Assembly: GCF_020071995.1 (NCBI RefSeq)
Contig: NZ_JABWTK010000009.1
Span: 1-64,000 of the forward strand
Reading direction: 5' to 3'
Origin: Planococcus chinensis
GTDB taxonomy: Bacteria > Bacillota > Bacilli > Bacillales_A > Planococcaceae
DNA length: 64,000 nt
The notes under the pieces are model-generated. The model searched no databases. It was not told the origin of the DNA and saw only the letters and a list, made by a program, of their open reading frames with translations. Each line of letters starts with the position of its first letter. Positions within the stretch are counted from its first letter, which is position 1. Shown one piece after another: positions 8,586-17,219 of the stretch. The translations under genes were made by a program, and so were the position numbers.

Positions 8586-9644
8586 ATGAAACATATACAT
8601 AGCGATATCCTGCAGTTTCGGGGAACCCATTATGATTTTGGCTGGATGCAGGGACAATTATTGAAAGATTCGATTACGCTTGAAAACCGCAGAAAGCAGT
8701 GGAAAGTAAAAAGGCCGCGATTCCAAATCGATGTGGCAGAAACGCAAACTGCCTTTGAACAGTTTGCGCCGGGAATCTGACAGGAATTGAACGGCTTGCG
8801 GGACAGCCTCGATTTGCCGATGGAGGAGGTCTTGCGCGACTTTGGCGGCTACCGGATTGATGCCATGCCTTCAGGCTGTTCGATCGTTACGGGAGACGGC
8901 TTCATGGTGCGCAATTATGATTTTCATCCGCAAACGTATGAAGGGCGCTTCAGTGTATTTCAGCCGACTGACGGCGGCTATGCCATGATCGGACCGACTT
9001 CGCGCATTACCGGGCGGATGGATGGCATGAACGAGAAAGGCCTGGCAATGGGCTATAATTTCACGCACCGGAAAAAGCCGGGAGACGGTTTTGTTTGTTA
9101 CATGATCGGCCGCATCATTTTGGAGACATGTGCCACGGTGCAAGAAGCAGTAGAGTTAGTAAAAGCAATTCCGCACCGGGGTTCGTTCAGCTACGTCGTA
9201 ACGGATCTCAGTGGAGAGACTTTTGTAATCGAAGCAAGCCCGAGGGCAGTCGATGTGCGCAAAACGAATGTCTGCACCAATCATTTTGAAATACAGGCGC
9301 ATGAAAACCGCAATTATTTAAAAGACTCCCATCAGCGTCTTGAAGCAATTGTATCTCAACCTAAAGAAACAACAGATGCTTATAAAGCATATCGGCTTTT
9401 CAATGATATGGACAAAGGCGTGTTTTCAACAGATTATAAAAGCTGGGCAGGAACCATCCATACCTCGGTATATTTGCCGAAAGATAAACAGGCCTGGTTT
9501 TCCATAGGGGGCAACCAGGAGCCGACTGTTTTCGATTTCGGGGAGTGGCTGGATGGACAGGATCTCGAGGTTCAGAAAGTTTATGGCGAAATCGATACAG
9601 AGATCGGGTTTGCCCATTTGGAAAAGAACTACGCTTATAAATAA
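8586..9644 (+). pseudogene. C45-family Ntn hydrolase interrupted by one nonsense codon
   Basis: Reads as a full-length homologue of the neighbouring minus-strand C45 gene except that codon 65 is TGA, where the paralogue has Trp (APKIW versus APGI-stop). The frame is unbroken on both sides, so a single TGG-to-TGA change explains it. The nucleophile region SGCS and all downstream motifs (MVRNYD, GYNF, EASPRA) are intact, about 285 codons. A TTG at 8787 could restart translation just upstream of the Gly–Cys autocleavage site, so a split functional product is conceivable but unsupported. Start has AGAGGAGGG. The stop codon lies in a repeat (9640–9740). Sequencing error is the other explanation. 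Confidence 0.8.
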
Positions 9645-9740
9645 GAAAAGCGGAAGCACCTGTCCAGCTCCGACAAGCGCAGAAGCGGCTCGAGGGGCTA
9701 GGTGCTGGAGTTTGGACAATAAGAAAAGCGGAAGTACCTG
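9640..9740. repeat. Bacillales-type intergenic repeat, two units
   Basis: Two direct copies of a 23-bp unit (AATAAGAAAAGCGGAAG…, 9640–9662 and 9718–9740, one mismatch). The stretch after the first can fold (AGCACCT with AGGTGCT). GCGGAAGCRCC-type repeats next to genes are, from memory, common in Bacillus-related genomes. The first unit supplies the stop codon of the broken C45 gene. Confidence 0.6.
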
Positions 9741-9771
9741 GTCAACCCCGTCAAGCGCTTAGATAACTGAA

Positions 9772-9806
9772 AAACAGCCCTCACTTTTGGAGTGAGGGCT
9801 GTTTTT
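9772..9806. terminator. Bidirectional terminator between the two C45 genes
   Basis: Perfect stem AACAGCCCTCACT with its complement, flanked by A-run and T-run, overlapping the stop codon of the minus-strand gene. Confidence 0.85.
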
Positions 9807-10848
9807 ACATTTCCGCCATATGGACAAACGGCAGATGGGTATCAATTTTTCCGTTGATCCGCTTGGCATACAAGCGTTCGCCCTGTATCCAGCGGTCAAA
9901 ATCAAACATCAGCGGCAAGCGGTCCGGACCTATCGCAAAGCCGACTTCCAGGCTATGCGGGAAATAAGAGGCCGTATGCAAGGTGCCGGAAGCTGTCGTG
10001 TATTTCTTTGAGAAGACGCCCTGGTCGGAGTCGTTGAGCAGCCGGAAAGCGCTGTAGGCATCCGCCATGTTCTGGTAAGCGAGCATGGTTTCTTCCCGAC
10101 GGCGTGAATCATCGGTCTGATAGCGGTTTTCTTCTGTCAGCAATTCAAAATGATTGGTGGATACCGACGACTCGCGGACGACTACGGAACGCGGTGAAGC
10201 TTCCACCACCACCGATTTCCCGGTGCGGTCCAGCAGCACATAGCTGAATGAACGGCGGTGCGGAATGTCTTTCAGCAAATCGATGGCTTCTTCAATGGAA
10301 GCGCAATTCTCCAAAATCAACCGGCCGATCATATTGCAGATAAAGCCGTCTTCTGAATTGCGGCGGTTGATGAAGTTATAGCCCATCGCCAGGCCTTTTT
10401 CATTCAGCCCGTCAGTACGCCCGGTAATCTGCATCGTCGGTCCAATTGTCGCATAACCGCCGTCAGTCGGCTGGTACAGCGCAAATCGGCCCTCGTAGCC
10501 TTGCGGCGCACTGTCGTAATTGCGGACCATAAAATCGGAGCCGGTGAAGATGGAGCAGCCGCTTCGCACGTATTCCAAATAATAGCCGCCGAACTCGCGG
10601 ATGGCATCATGCAAATCCCATTCGAGGCTGTCGGACAGGCCCATAATCTCTTCCCAAATCTTTGGAGCGAACGACTGAAGCATTTTGGTCGCTTGCTGTT
10701 CATTTATCAACAAACTTTTGCTTGATGAATTTCTTTGTTTGCGGCGGTTTGGCAGCAGAATCGAATCTTTCAGCCGCTCGCCTTGCATAAAACCGAAATC
10801 ATAATGGCTTCCACGGAATTGGATAATATCACTATGCACTCGTTTCAC
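9805..10848 (-). CDS. Peptidase C45 family (acyltransferase-type Ntn hydrolase)
   Basis: A 347-residue protein of the C45 family, relatives of fungal acyl-CoA:6-aminopenicillanate acyltransferase and bacterial choloylglycine-hydrolase-like enzymes. The expected autocatalytic site is Gly97–Cys98 in VRSGCSIF; Cys98 becomes the N-terminal nucleophile after cleavage. MVRNYD, DGLNEKGLAMGYNF and VVVEASPRS are family-like. No signal peptide. The start is GTG at 10848, with AGAAGGTC seven bases upstream. It is convergent with the broken paralogue and shares its terminator. Natural substrate unknown: amide or ester hydrolysis, or acyl transfer. Confidence 0.83.
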   Translation of the reverse strand: MKRVHSDIIQFRGSHYDFGFMQGERLKDSILLPNRRKQRNSSSKSLLINEQQATKMLQSFAPKIWEEIMGLSDSLEWDLHDAIREFGGYYLEYVRSGCSIFTGSDFMVRNYDSAPQGYEGRFALYQPTDGGYATIGPTMQITGRTDGLNEKGLAMGYNFINRRNSEDGFICNMIGRLILENCASIEEAIDLLKDIPHRRSFSYVLLDRTGKSVVVEASPRSVVVRESSVSTNHFELLTEENRYQTDDSRRREETMLAYQNMADAYSAFRLLNDSDQGVFSKKYTTASGTLHTASYFPHSLEVGFAIGPDRLPLMFDFDRWIQGERLYAKRINGKIDTHLPFVHMAEM

Positions 10849-10926
10849 TTGAAGACCTTCTTTTCTCTCGGATTAACAAGATTTTACTGCATCCGGCGCA
10901 AAATAGAAAAGAATATGCTTAAGAAG

Positions 10927-11589
10927 TCAGACGACCTGTATATCAGCTTCTCCGCCATTGATGCCCGTAAACATATTGGAAGCCGCCGTCAGCAGCTGCA
11001 AGGCTGTGTCTTTTTCCATAGAAGGGCGCAGGTAAAAAATATGTAACGCATTTTTTGTAGCTTCTGTCACAGCGGTCCGTTTTGAATCGACATAAGGGCT
11101 TCCGAAAGCGCCTTGTGCATCTTTAGAAACGAGAATGTTCGTTAAGGTGTTCACCCGGTTATTGAGGCCTTCAAACTGGTCCTCGGAAGTGCCGCTAGCA
11201 ATCTCCACATCCCCTTCGATTTTGTCCGCATCATATAAGCCAAGCGGTATTTCGTATTGCAGGGATAGGAAGCTGTTCATATCGACAGCCGAGTGGATGG
11301 ACTGGAGGTAATTTTGTTTTTTGATGCGGCGGTACAGTGCTTCCGCAGAGGGGCGGTAACGGCTCGGGTCAGCGCCGAGCGCTTTCCAGATCAGCTGCCA
11401 TTCCAGAAGACCGGGAAAGTCGGTGAGTTCTTTTTCTTCCAGGTCAAAATACAGCTGCTCCTGAAAAAGCTGAAGCCGGCCTTTTAACATTTGAGGTGAC
11501 TCGGAAACGGTGATATTGTTATAATGAATAGTTCCTATTTTAAAGTCAGGAAGGATTTCAATAATTGATGGATGGATTGACAGTTCCAT
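10927..11589 (-). CDS. B3/B4 domain protein (PheT-like editing/tRNA-binding fold)
   Basis: A 220-residue stand-alone B3/B4 domain, as found in the phenylalanyl-tRNA synthetase beta subunit, where it edits Tyr-tRNA(Phe). Recognisable pieces are LEWQLIWKALGADPSRYRPSAEAL (about 62–86), NYLQSIHSAVDMNSFLSLQYEIPLGLYDADKI and the C-terminal SPYVDSKRTAVTEATKNAL. Free-standing versions occur widely in Firmicutes and may act in trans editing, but this is unproven. GAAAGGAAG precedes ATG. Divergent from queG, with starts about 68 bp apart. Confidence 0.8.
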   Translation of the reverse strand: MELSIHPSIIEILPDFKIGTIHYNNITVSESPQMLKGRLQLFQEQLYFDLEEKELTDFPGLLEWQLIWKALGADPSRYRPSAEALYRRIKKQNYLQSIHSAVDMNSFLSLQYEIPLGLYDADKIEGDVEIASGTSEDQFEGLNNRVNTLTNILVSKDAQGAFGSPYVDSKRTAVTEATKNALHIFYLRPSMEKDTALQLLTAASNMFTGINGGEADIQVV

Positions 11590-11656
11590 GGCAATCTTCC
11601 TTTCAGATGATGGATTAGGCTTATCGTATCATATAATAAGAATGAGGGGTTACAAG

Positions 11657-12802
11657 ATGAATCTGGATCAATTCCAAAAAGACCTTGTTGCGTATGCCTC
11701 GGAAATCGGAATTGATAAAATCGGTTTTGCTTCAGCTGAACCTTTTTATAACCTGCGGCACCGGCTGATCCGCCAGCAGCAATTAAACTACCAATCCGGC
11801 TTTGAAGAACCGGATCTTGATAAGCGGACGCGTCCCGCCCTTTTGCTGGATGAAGCAGTAAGCATCATTGCCATTGCCATCGCTTACCCTTCCAAAATGA
11901 AAGATGCGCCTCAAGGGGTGAGAGGCGCACGGCGCGGCATCTTTTCACGCTCTTCGTGGGGGAAAGATTACCATGCGGCGCTTCGTGAGCGCTTGACGCT
12001 CTTAGAAGCTTTCATCGCTGCCCATTATCCGGACGCCCGCATGCGTTCCATGGTCGACACAGGCGAGCTGTCCGACCGGGCAGTTGCGGAACGGGCAGGA
12101 ATCGGCTGGAGTGCAAAGAATACATCGATTATCACGCCGGAGTTTGGTTCGTATGTCTATCTGGGCGAAATGATCACCAATATTCCGTTCCGTTTTGATG
12201 AAGCAATGGAAGACCAGTGCGGTGACTGCCGTTTGTGCATCGACGTATGCCCGACCGGTGCAATAGTAGAAGGCGGACAGTTGAATGCCCAGCGCTGCAT
12301 TTCTTTCCTGACGCAGACAAAAGGCTTTCTGCCGGACGAATTCCGCACGGTGATCGGCAACCGCTTGTATGGCTGTGACACATGCCAGACAGTCTGTCCG
12401 AAAAACAAACGCAAAGCCAATGGGATCCATCCGGAGTTCGAGCCGGATCCCGAGATTGCAAAACCGCTTTTGGAACCGTTGTTGACGATTTCCAACCGGG
12501 AATTCAAGAGCAAATTTGGTTATGTCTCGGGCTCTTGGAGAGGCAAAAAGCCGATTCAGCGAAATGCCATTTTGGCGTTGGCTCATTTTAAAGAAGAAAG
12601 CGCTGTGCCCGTGCTAATCGAATTATTAATGAAAGACGACCGGCCGGTAATCCGGGGGACAGCGGCCTGGGCTATTGGCAAAATCGGCACAGAAGAGGGG
12701 CTGCAAGCGCTCAAACAGGCGCGGCACACTGAGCAGGATGAAGAAGCATTAGCAGAAATTCAAAAAGGATTGGCATTTTTCGCCGAAGAATTGAAAGGAT
12801 AA
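11657..12802 (+). CDS. queG: Epoxyqueuosine reductase QueG
   Basis: A 381-residue enzyme that performs the last step of queuosine biosynthesis, reducing epoxyqueuosine in tRNA with cobalamin and two [4Fe-4S] clusters. Cluster ligands are visible: C188, C191, C194, C198 (CGDCRLCIDVCP) and C214, C240, C243, C247 (GCDTCQTVCPKN). The VDTGELSDRA segment (133–142) contains the catalytic Asp region. The C terminus carries a HEAT/PBS-lyase repeat (AVPVLIELLMKDDRPVIRGTA…), as in Bacillales QueG. The start is at ATG with GAGGGGT upstream; an in-frame longer form lacks a site. Its stop codon abuts trmL, indicating coupling. Confidence 0.93.
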   Translation: MNLDQFQKDLVAYASEIGIDKIGFASAEPFYNLRHRLIRQQQLNYQSGFEEPDLDKRTRPALLLDEAVSIIAIAIAYPSKMKDAPQGVRGARRGIFSRSSWGKDYHAALRERLTLLEAFIAAHYPDARMRSMVDTGELSDRAVAERAGIGWSAKNTSIITPEFGSYVYLGEMITNIPFRFDEAMEDQCGDCRLCIDVCPTGAIVEGGQLNAQRCISFLTQTKGFLPDEFRTVIGNRLYGCDTCQTVCPKNKRKANGIHPEFEPDPEIAKPLLEPLLTISNREFKSKFGYVSGSWRGKKPIQRNAILALAHFKEESAVPVLIELLMKDDRPVIRGTAAWAIGKIGTEEGLQALKQARHTEQDEEALAEIQKGLAFFAEELKG

Positions 12803-13285
12803 GTGAAAGATTTGGCTATACACATTGTTTTGTACCAACCGCTGATTCCAGCAAATACAGGAAATATTGCACGTTCATGTGCAGGGACAGGAGTGAAGCT
12901 CCATTTGATCCGTCCGCTTGGCTTTTCAACAGATGACAAAATGTTGAAGCGTGCCGGACTGGACTACTGGGAGCATGTCGACTTGAGCTATTATGACTCT
13001 TTGCAGGAACTGTTCGACCGGTACAAAGAAGGCGAGTTCTATTACATCACGAAATTCGGCACAAAAACCTATTCAACATTCGATTTCTCGGACCGGGAAA
13101 AAGATCATTTCTTCGTTTTCGGCCAGGAAACGAAAGGATTGCCGAAGGAATTGATTGAACAAAACCTGGACCATTGCCTGCGCATTCCGATGAACGAGCA
13201 TATCCGTTCCTTGAATCTCTCCAACACAGCAGCGATTCTGATGTACGAGGCCCTGCGCCAGCAGGATTTCCCGGATTTAACTTAA
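12803..13285 (+). CDS. trmL: tRNA (cytidine/uridine-34-2'-O)-methyltransferase TrmL
   Basis: A 160-residue SPOUT methyltransferase that 2'-O-methylates the wobble nucleotide of tRNA-Leu isoacceptors. Start IHIVLYQPLIPANTGNIARSC, central GQETKGLP and C-terminal IPMNEHIRSLNLSNTAAILMYEALRQ form the trefoil-knot SAM site typical of TrmL. GTG start immediately after the queG stop, with AAAGGATAA as ribosome site. The pairing with queG groups two wobble-position modification genes in one operon. Confidence 0.93.
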   Translation: MKDLAIHIVLYQPLIPANTGNIARSCAGTGVKLHLIRPLGFSTDDKMLKRAGLDYWEHVDLSYYDSLQELFDRYKEGEFYYITKFGTKTYSTFDFSDREKDHFFVFGQETKGLPKELIEQNLDHCLRIPMNEHIRSLNLSNTAAILMYEALRQQDFPDLT

Positions 13286-13301
13286 TTGCGGGCATGAAAA
13301 A

Positions 13302-13325
13302 AGGACAGCCAATGGCTGTCCTTTT
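13302..13325. terminator. Terminator of queG–trmL
   Basis: Stem AGGACAGCC/GGCTGTCCT with three-base loop and TTTT; A-rich on the other side, so it can also serve the small minus-strand gene. Confidence 0.85.
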
Positions 13326-13328
13326 GCA

Positions 13329-13427
13329 TTATTTCTTTTCAAAAGTACCTGGTTTGTCATCGTAGCCAGCAGTGAAGATAGCTAACAAGAACGCTACACA
13401 GATTCCTAGGATTAGGATTAAGTTCAT
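13329..13427 (-). CDS. 32-residue single-span membrane protein
   Basis: A very short gene: 32 codons with a perfect AAGGAGGT eight bases before ATG. Residues 2–21 form one hydrophobic helix (LILILGICVAFLLAIFTAGY), followed by a charged tail with DDKPGTFEKK. The strong ribosome site, balanced membrane segment and position directly against a terminator argue that it is real. I do not recognise the family; small single-span proteins often regulate or stabilise larger membrane complexes, but nothing here shows a partner. Confidence 0.75.
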   Translation of the reverse strand: MNLILILGICVAFLLAIFTAGYDDKPGTFEKK

Positions 13428-13633
13428 ACGTAATGACCTCCTTGAAATTTGCAACTGTGTTTAGTATATCGTAATCACGGGAAAAATGAAACAGAACGGC
13501 GAAGTGAAATGTGGAGATTTTCTGTACAAATTTCAACACGCCTGTCGTAAGTTTTTCTTAATGTTGATAAAAATGAAACCTCCACGGATATCATTCGTAT
13601 AATAGGTAAATAAGGTTCAAAGAGGTGAAAAGG

Positions 13634-13948
13634 ATGAAAATGAAAATTTCAGTCGCTTTATTATGGATTACCGGTCTGGCAGAAGCTGCTTTGGCTATTC
13701 CGTTTATAGGCGGGAGTTTTGTCATATCGACGGGCTATACAGCACTTGGTGTAATGTTTGTGCTGCATGCAATCACCCTGTTCTTCTGTTTCCGTGAATA
13801 CTCGCCAAAAAGCGGATCAATTCTCGGAATTATTACCAGCGTCTTAGCATGGATTCCATTAATCGGTTGGGCGCTTCACTTATTGACTGCTTTCGTGTTG
13901 ATCGTCTCCGCTATGGTATCCGGATTTGGATCACGAGCTAGAATATAA
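13634..13948 (+). CDS. Small four-helix membrane protein
   Basis: A 104-residue protein with about four hydrophobic segments (residues 5–25, 32–55, 60–80, 82–100) and very short loops. The double glycine/proline pattern (GLAEAALAIPFIGG, ILGIITSVLAWIPLIGWALH) resembles DUF4064-like small membrane proteins, but I do not claim membership. The start is taken at the ATG nine bases after an in-frame GTG because AGAGGTGAAAAGG then gives correct spacing. Followed by a bidirectional terminator shared with the purine permease. Function unknown. Confidence 0.75.
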   Translation: MKMKISVALLWITGLAEAALAIPFIGGSFVISTGYTALGVMFVLHAITLFFCFREYSPKSGSILGIITSVLAWIPLIGWALHLLTAFVLIVSAMVSGFGSRARI

Positions 13949-13952
13949 AAAA

Positions 13953-13975
13953 AACCGCCAAATGGCGGTTTTTTT
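13953..13975. terminator. Bidirectional terminator
   Basis: AACCGCCA/TGGCGGTT stem with A-run before and T-run after, between two convergent genes. Confidence 0.85.
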
Positions 13976-13979
13976 CTAT

Positions 13980-15281
13980 TTAATGCGGCGCAATGATGAT
14001 TTGGATGGTGAACAAGACCGCAAATACATAAAGAATCGGGTGGACCGTTTTGGCTTTGCCAATAAAGATTTTCATTAACGGGTAAGTGATAAAGCCAAGA
14101 GCAATGCCGGTCGCGATGCTGGAAGTCAGCGGCATCATCAGAACGACAAGGAATGCCGGGAAGGCTTCGTCGAATTTCTCCCACTCAATCTGTTTAACAG
14201 AGCCGATCATCAGACTGCCGACAATGATAAGCGCAGGAGCCGTGATGGCTGCCACATTGGAGAGGGCAGAAACGAAAGGCCCAAAAAAAGCGGCAATGAT
14301 AAACAGGATGGCAACTGTCAGAGAAGTTAATCCTGTCCGCCCGCCAGCGGCTACGCCAGCTGTCGATTCGACATAGGCAGTCGTTGGACTTGTTCCGACC
14401 ATTGCACCGGCTGTCGCTGCGAAAGAATCAGCGAGCAAGGCCTGACGCATGCGCGGCATGTCATTATTCTTCATGAGACCCGCTTGTTTCGCAACGCCGA
14501 CCATGGTGCCGGTCGTATCAAAGAGCGTAACCAGCAGGAAAGAAAAGACCACACCGTATAATCCATATTCGATGACCAGCTGAACCGCTTCAAGAGGGTT
14601 CCAGACAAGGATGCCTTCAGGAAGAGAAGGCAGCTGGAGCAGCGCCCCTTCGAATTTCAATTGGCCGGTAATCAGTGCAATAATGCCGGTTACGATCATG
14701 CCGTAAAAAATGCCGCCGTGGATATTCAAAGACATAAAAATCAAAGTGACCACTAAACCAACCAGAGTCAGGACAACGGGAGGCGAAGTCAAGTCGCCAA
14801 GGCCGACTAAGTTGGCTTCATTGGCTACTATTAAGTTGCTGAGCCGAAGGCCGATAAAGGCGATAAACAAACCGATTCCGGCAGTGATGGCGTGTTTTAA
14901 GTTTTCCGGAATTGCCTGGATTAAAATTTTGCGCAGACGCGTCAAAGACAAAAGGACAAAAATCAAGCCGGCAATAAACACAGCTGAAAAAGCGGTAACA
15001 TAATCAATGGCTCCGTTCGAACCAAGAACCAACGAAGTGAAATAAGCATTCAACCCCATGCCGGGTGCAATAGCAATCGGGTAATTGGCAAACAGCGCCA
15101 TCCATAGGGTGCCGATTGCAGCAGCGATGATGGTGGCCATAAAGACTTGGTCAAAAGGGACGCCAGCTGCACTTAAAATGACGGGATTCACAATTACGAC
15201 ATAAGCCATCGTCAAAAAAGTTGTCATGCCGGCAAGAATTTCTGTTTTTACAGTAGTGCCGTTTTCTTTTAACTGAAACAT
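13980..15281 (-). CDS. pbuG: NCS2/AzgA-type purine permease (PbuG-like)
   Basis: A 433-residue membrane protein with about 12–14 hydrophobic segments, of the AzgA branch of NCS2 transporters, which import hypoxanthine, guanine or adenine with protons. Family landmarks are TFLTMAYVVIVNPVILSAAG (18–38), GMGLNAYF (about 74–81) and the ETTTYVES-like block reading GTSPTTAYVESTAGVAAGGRTGLTS. In B. subtilis the homologue PbuG carries hypoxanthine/guanine and is PurR- and riboswitch-controlled; no purine riboswitch is visible here, only a weak PurBox-like site upstream. GGAGGAGT precedes ATG. Exact purine is inference. Confidence 0.87.
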   Translation of the reverse strand: MFQLKENGTTVKTEILAGMTTFLTMAYVVIVNPVILSAAGVPFDQVFMATIIAAAIGTLWMALFANYPIAIAPGMGLNAYFTSLVLGSNGAIDYVTAFSAVFIAGLIFVLLSLTRLRKILIQAIPENLKHAITAGIGLFIAFIGLRLSNLIVANEANLVGLGDLTSPPVVLTLVGLVVTLIFMSLNIHGGIFYGMIVTGIIALITGQLKFEGALLQLPSLPEGILVWNPLEAVQLVIEYGLYGVVFSFLLVTLFDTTGTMVGVAKQAGLMKNNDMPRMRQALLADSFAATAGAMVGTSPTTAYVESTAGVAAGGRTGLTSLTVAILFIIAAFFGPFVSALSNVAAITAPALIIVGSLMIGSVKQIEWEKFDEAFPAFLVVLMMPLTSSIATGIALGFITYPLMKIFIGKAKTVHPILYVFAVLFTIQIIIAPH

Positions 15282-15298
15282 GGGTGTTACTCCTCCTA

Positions 15299-15312
15299 AA
15301 ACACGAACATTT
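15299..15312. promoter_or_regulatory. PurBox-like sequence upstream of the purine permease
   Basis: AAACACGAACATT matches 11 of 13 positions of the PurR box consensus AWWWCCGAACWWT. A second weaker inverted match lies near 15330–15341, but the CGAA spacing (26 bp) is larger than the 16–17 bp known for B. subtilis PurR operators. Weak candidate. Confidence 0.25.
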
Positions 15313-15435
15313 TAAACAACGTTAACTATATTATTCGCTTTTGCTCAAGAAAGCAAGCGATTTTTATAAAAACAGGCAAGGCAGTCGAAATTTCTTCAGC
15401 TTATTTGTACAATAGGAAAAGAAAGGATGATGAAA

Positions 15436-16266
15436 ATGGATTTCACGATCAATTCAACAAAAACTTTACATAACGGCGTTGAGATGCCGCGCTTTGGCCT
15501 TGGGGTCTACAAGATGACCGACAAAGAAGCGGCTGTCGAAGCGATGCTTGCGGCTATCAATGCAGGATACCGCGCTATCGATACGGCGGCGGTCTATCAA
15601 AATGAAAACGAAGTGGGAGAGGCTGTACGCTCTTCACGCGTGAAGCGGGAAGAATTGTTCATCACTTCAAAAGTATGGAATACGGATCAAGGCTATGACA
15701 ATACGCTGCGCGCTTTTGAAGCGTCTCTGAAGCGCCTCGGCTTTGATTACCTTGACCTGTATTTGACCCATTGGGCGATTCCGGATACGTATGAAGAAAC
15801 ATACCGGGCGATTCAGCGCCTCTATGATGAAAAGCTGGTACGTTCGATCGGTGTGTCCAATCATCAGCAGCATCACCTGGAAAAAATCCTGGCAAAAGCA
15901 AATACGAAGCCGATGGTCAACCAGATTGAATTGCATCCGCAGCTGACACAGGAACCGCTGCGTGAATTCTGTGCAACAAATGACATTGCAGTGACATCCT
16001 GGTCACCGTTGGCACGCGGCCGTCTGCTGGAAGATCCAGTCCTTGCAAAAATCGGAGAAGCCCATGGCAAGTCCATTGCCCAAGTGGTAATCCGCTGGCA
16101 CCTGCAAAGCGATCTGATTGTCATACCGAAATCTGTAACGCCGTCGCGCATTGCGGAAAATGCCGATGTCTTCGACTTTACTTTATCCGCTGAAGAAATG
16201 AAGATGATTGATGGATTGAATCAAGACTGGCGTTCAGGAACGCATCCTGACAAAATTACAGTATAA
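15436..16266 (+). CDS. Aldo/keto reductase (AKR5-type)
   Basis: A 276-residue NADPH-dependent oxidoreductase with a TIM-barrel fold. Catalytic residues can be read: Asp and Tyr in IDTAAVYQNE, Lys in ITSKVW and His in LTHWAI. The C-terminal IPKSVTPSRIAEN is the cofactor phosphate-binding segment. It is close to B. subtilis YtbE/YvgN, glyoxal and methylglyoxal reductases. The start is at the third in-frame ATG, where GAAAGG has good spacing; the two ATGs before overlap the ribosome site. Monocistronic with its own terminator. Physiological substrate uncertain. Confidence 0.9.
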   Translation: MDFTINSTKTLHNGVEMPRFGLGVYKMTDKEAAVEAMLAAINAGYRAIDTAAVYQNENEVGEAVRSSRVKREELFITSKVWNTDQGYDNTLRAFEASLKRLGFDYLDLYLTHWAIPDTYEETYRAIQRLYDEKLVRSIGVSNHQQHHLEKILAKANTKPMVNQIELHPQLTQEPLREFCATNDIAVTSWSPLARGRLLEDPVLAKIGEAHGKSIAQVVIRWHLQSDLIVIPKSVTPSRIAENADVFDFTLSAEEMKMIDGLNQDWRSGTHPDKITV

Positions 16267-16273
16267 AAAGAAA

Positions 16274-16299
16274 AACCGCCAAATGATTGGCGGTTTTTT
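16274..16299 (+). terminator. Terminator of the aldo/keto reductase gene
   Basis: Stem AACCGCCAA/TTGGCGGTT, four-base loop, seven T's. Confidence 0.88.
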
Positions 16300-16319
16300 T
16301 GTGGGGTTTTCCGTTTTAC

Positions 16320-17165
16320 TTAACGTTCTTTATCTTCAACCACGATTTTTTCATGGGTGAACGGATGGATAAACGACATGCGAAATGCATGAAGGTGGTA
16401 AGACCCGTCTTGAGTGAGCGGGCCGTCGTAAAGCTCGTCTCCAATAATCGGATGGCCGATATGGGACAAGTGGGCGCGGATCTGATGCGTCCGGCCGGTT
16501 TCCAATGTGAGGTGAAGCAAAGATTTGCCTTCCATCTGCTTCAGCACTTTGTAATGGGTCACGGCGCTTTGGCCGGATGGGGAGACGCGTCGGCGCGTCG
16601 CATGATGGCGGTCACGTCCAAGCGGGAAGTCAATCGTGCCGGATTTGTTGTGGACTTTACCTTTGACGACAGCTTCGTAATCCCGCACCAATTGCTTCTG
16701 CTCGAGCATGCGGTCCAGAACATTTTTGGCAACCGGATGCTTGGCGACCATAAGAAGGCCGGACGTCCCTTGGTCCAGGCGGTGCACGTGTTCGCCGTAT
16801 GTGCCGCCGCTGCGGATAATATGGCCGAGTATGGCATTGATGAACGTATCATTTTGGCCGACTTCATTCGGATGCGTTGCCATGCCTTTCGGTTTTCGGG
16901 CAATGATGAAATGATCGTCTTCAAAAAGAATCGGCAGTTCGATGCCGTGATTCGGTTCATAAGGCGAGCCGGCAGGCGGCAAGTCAAAATGCAGCACCGT
17001 TCCTTTTGCCAATGGCTCTTTCCAGATCACTTCCTGAAACTTATCATTCTTGACGCTTTTCGCCATCCGCATTTCATGGACCACTTTTTTGCCAAGGCCC
17101 CATTCTTTTCTCAGCAGTTCTTCAACGGTCATGCCGTCGTCCTGTATTACATAACTCCATGTCAT
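16320..17165 (-). CDS. RluA-family pseudouridine synthase
   Basis: A 281-residue enzyme isomerising uridine to pseudouridine in rRNA or tRNA. The catalytic motif HRLDQGTSGLL is at residues 128–138 with Asp131 as nucleophile; TGRTHQIRAHLSHIGHPIIGD is the second family motif. The N-terminal segment (YVIQDDGMTVEELLRKEWGLGKKVV) is an S4-like RNA-binding start. The start follows GGAGG with eight-base spacing; a longer form has no site. A long open frame on the opposite strand mirrors it and is a codon-bias shadow. Which uridine is modified cannot be told. Confidence 0.9.
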   Translation of the reverse strand: MTWSYVIQDDGMTVEELLRKEWGLGKKVVHEMRMAKSVKNDKFQEVIWKEPLAKGTVLHFDLPPAGSPYEPNHGIELPILFEDDHFIIARKPKGMATHPNEVGQNDTFINAILGHIIRSGGTYGEHVHRLDQGTSGLLMVAKHPVAKNVLDRMLEQKQLVRDYEAVVKGKVHNKSGTIDFPLGRDRHHATRRRVSPSGQSAVTHYKVLKQMEGKSLLHLTLETGRTHQIRAHLSHIGHPIIGDELYDGPLTQDGSYHLHAFRMSFIHPFTHEKIVVEDKER

Positions 17166-17219
17166 TTCTAATTCCTCCATATAAAAGGGCCATGCGCACA
17201 GCACATGGCCCCATGTCTA

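Noticed and set aside
15282-15435. Purine riboswitch upstream of the purine permease
   Set aside because: No three-way-junction core is present; only a weak PurBox-like sequence.
16287-17171. 294-codon ORF opposite the pseudouridine synthase
   Set aside because: Exact antisense shadow of a well-supported gene, no ribosome binding site, no protein-like composition.
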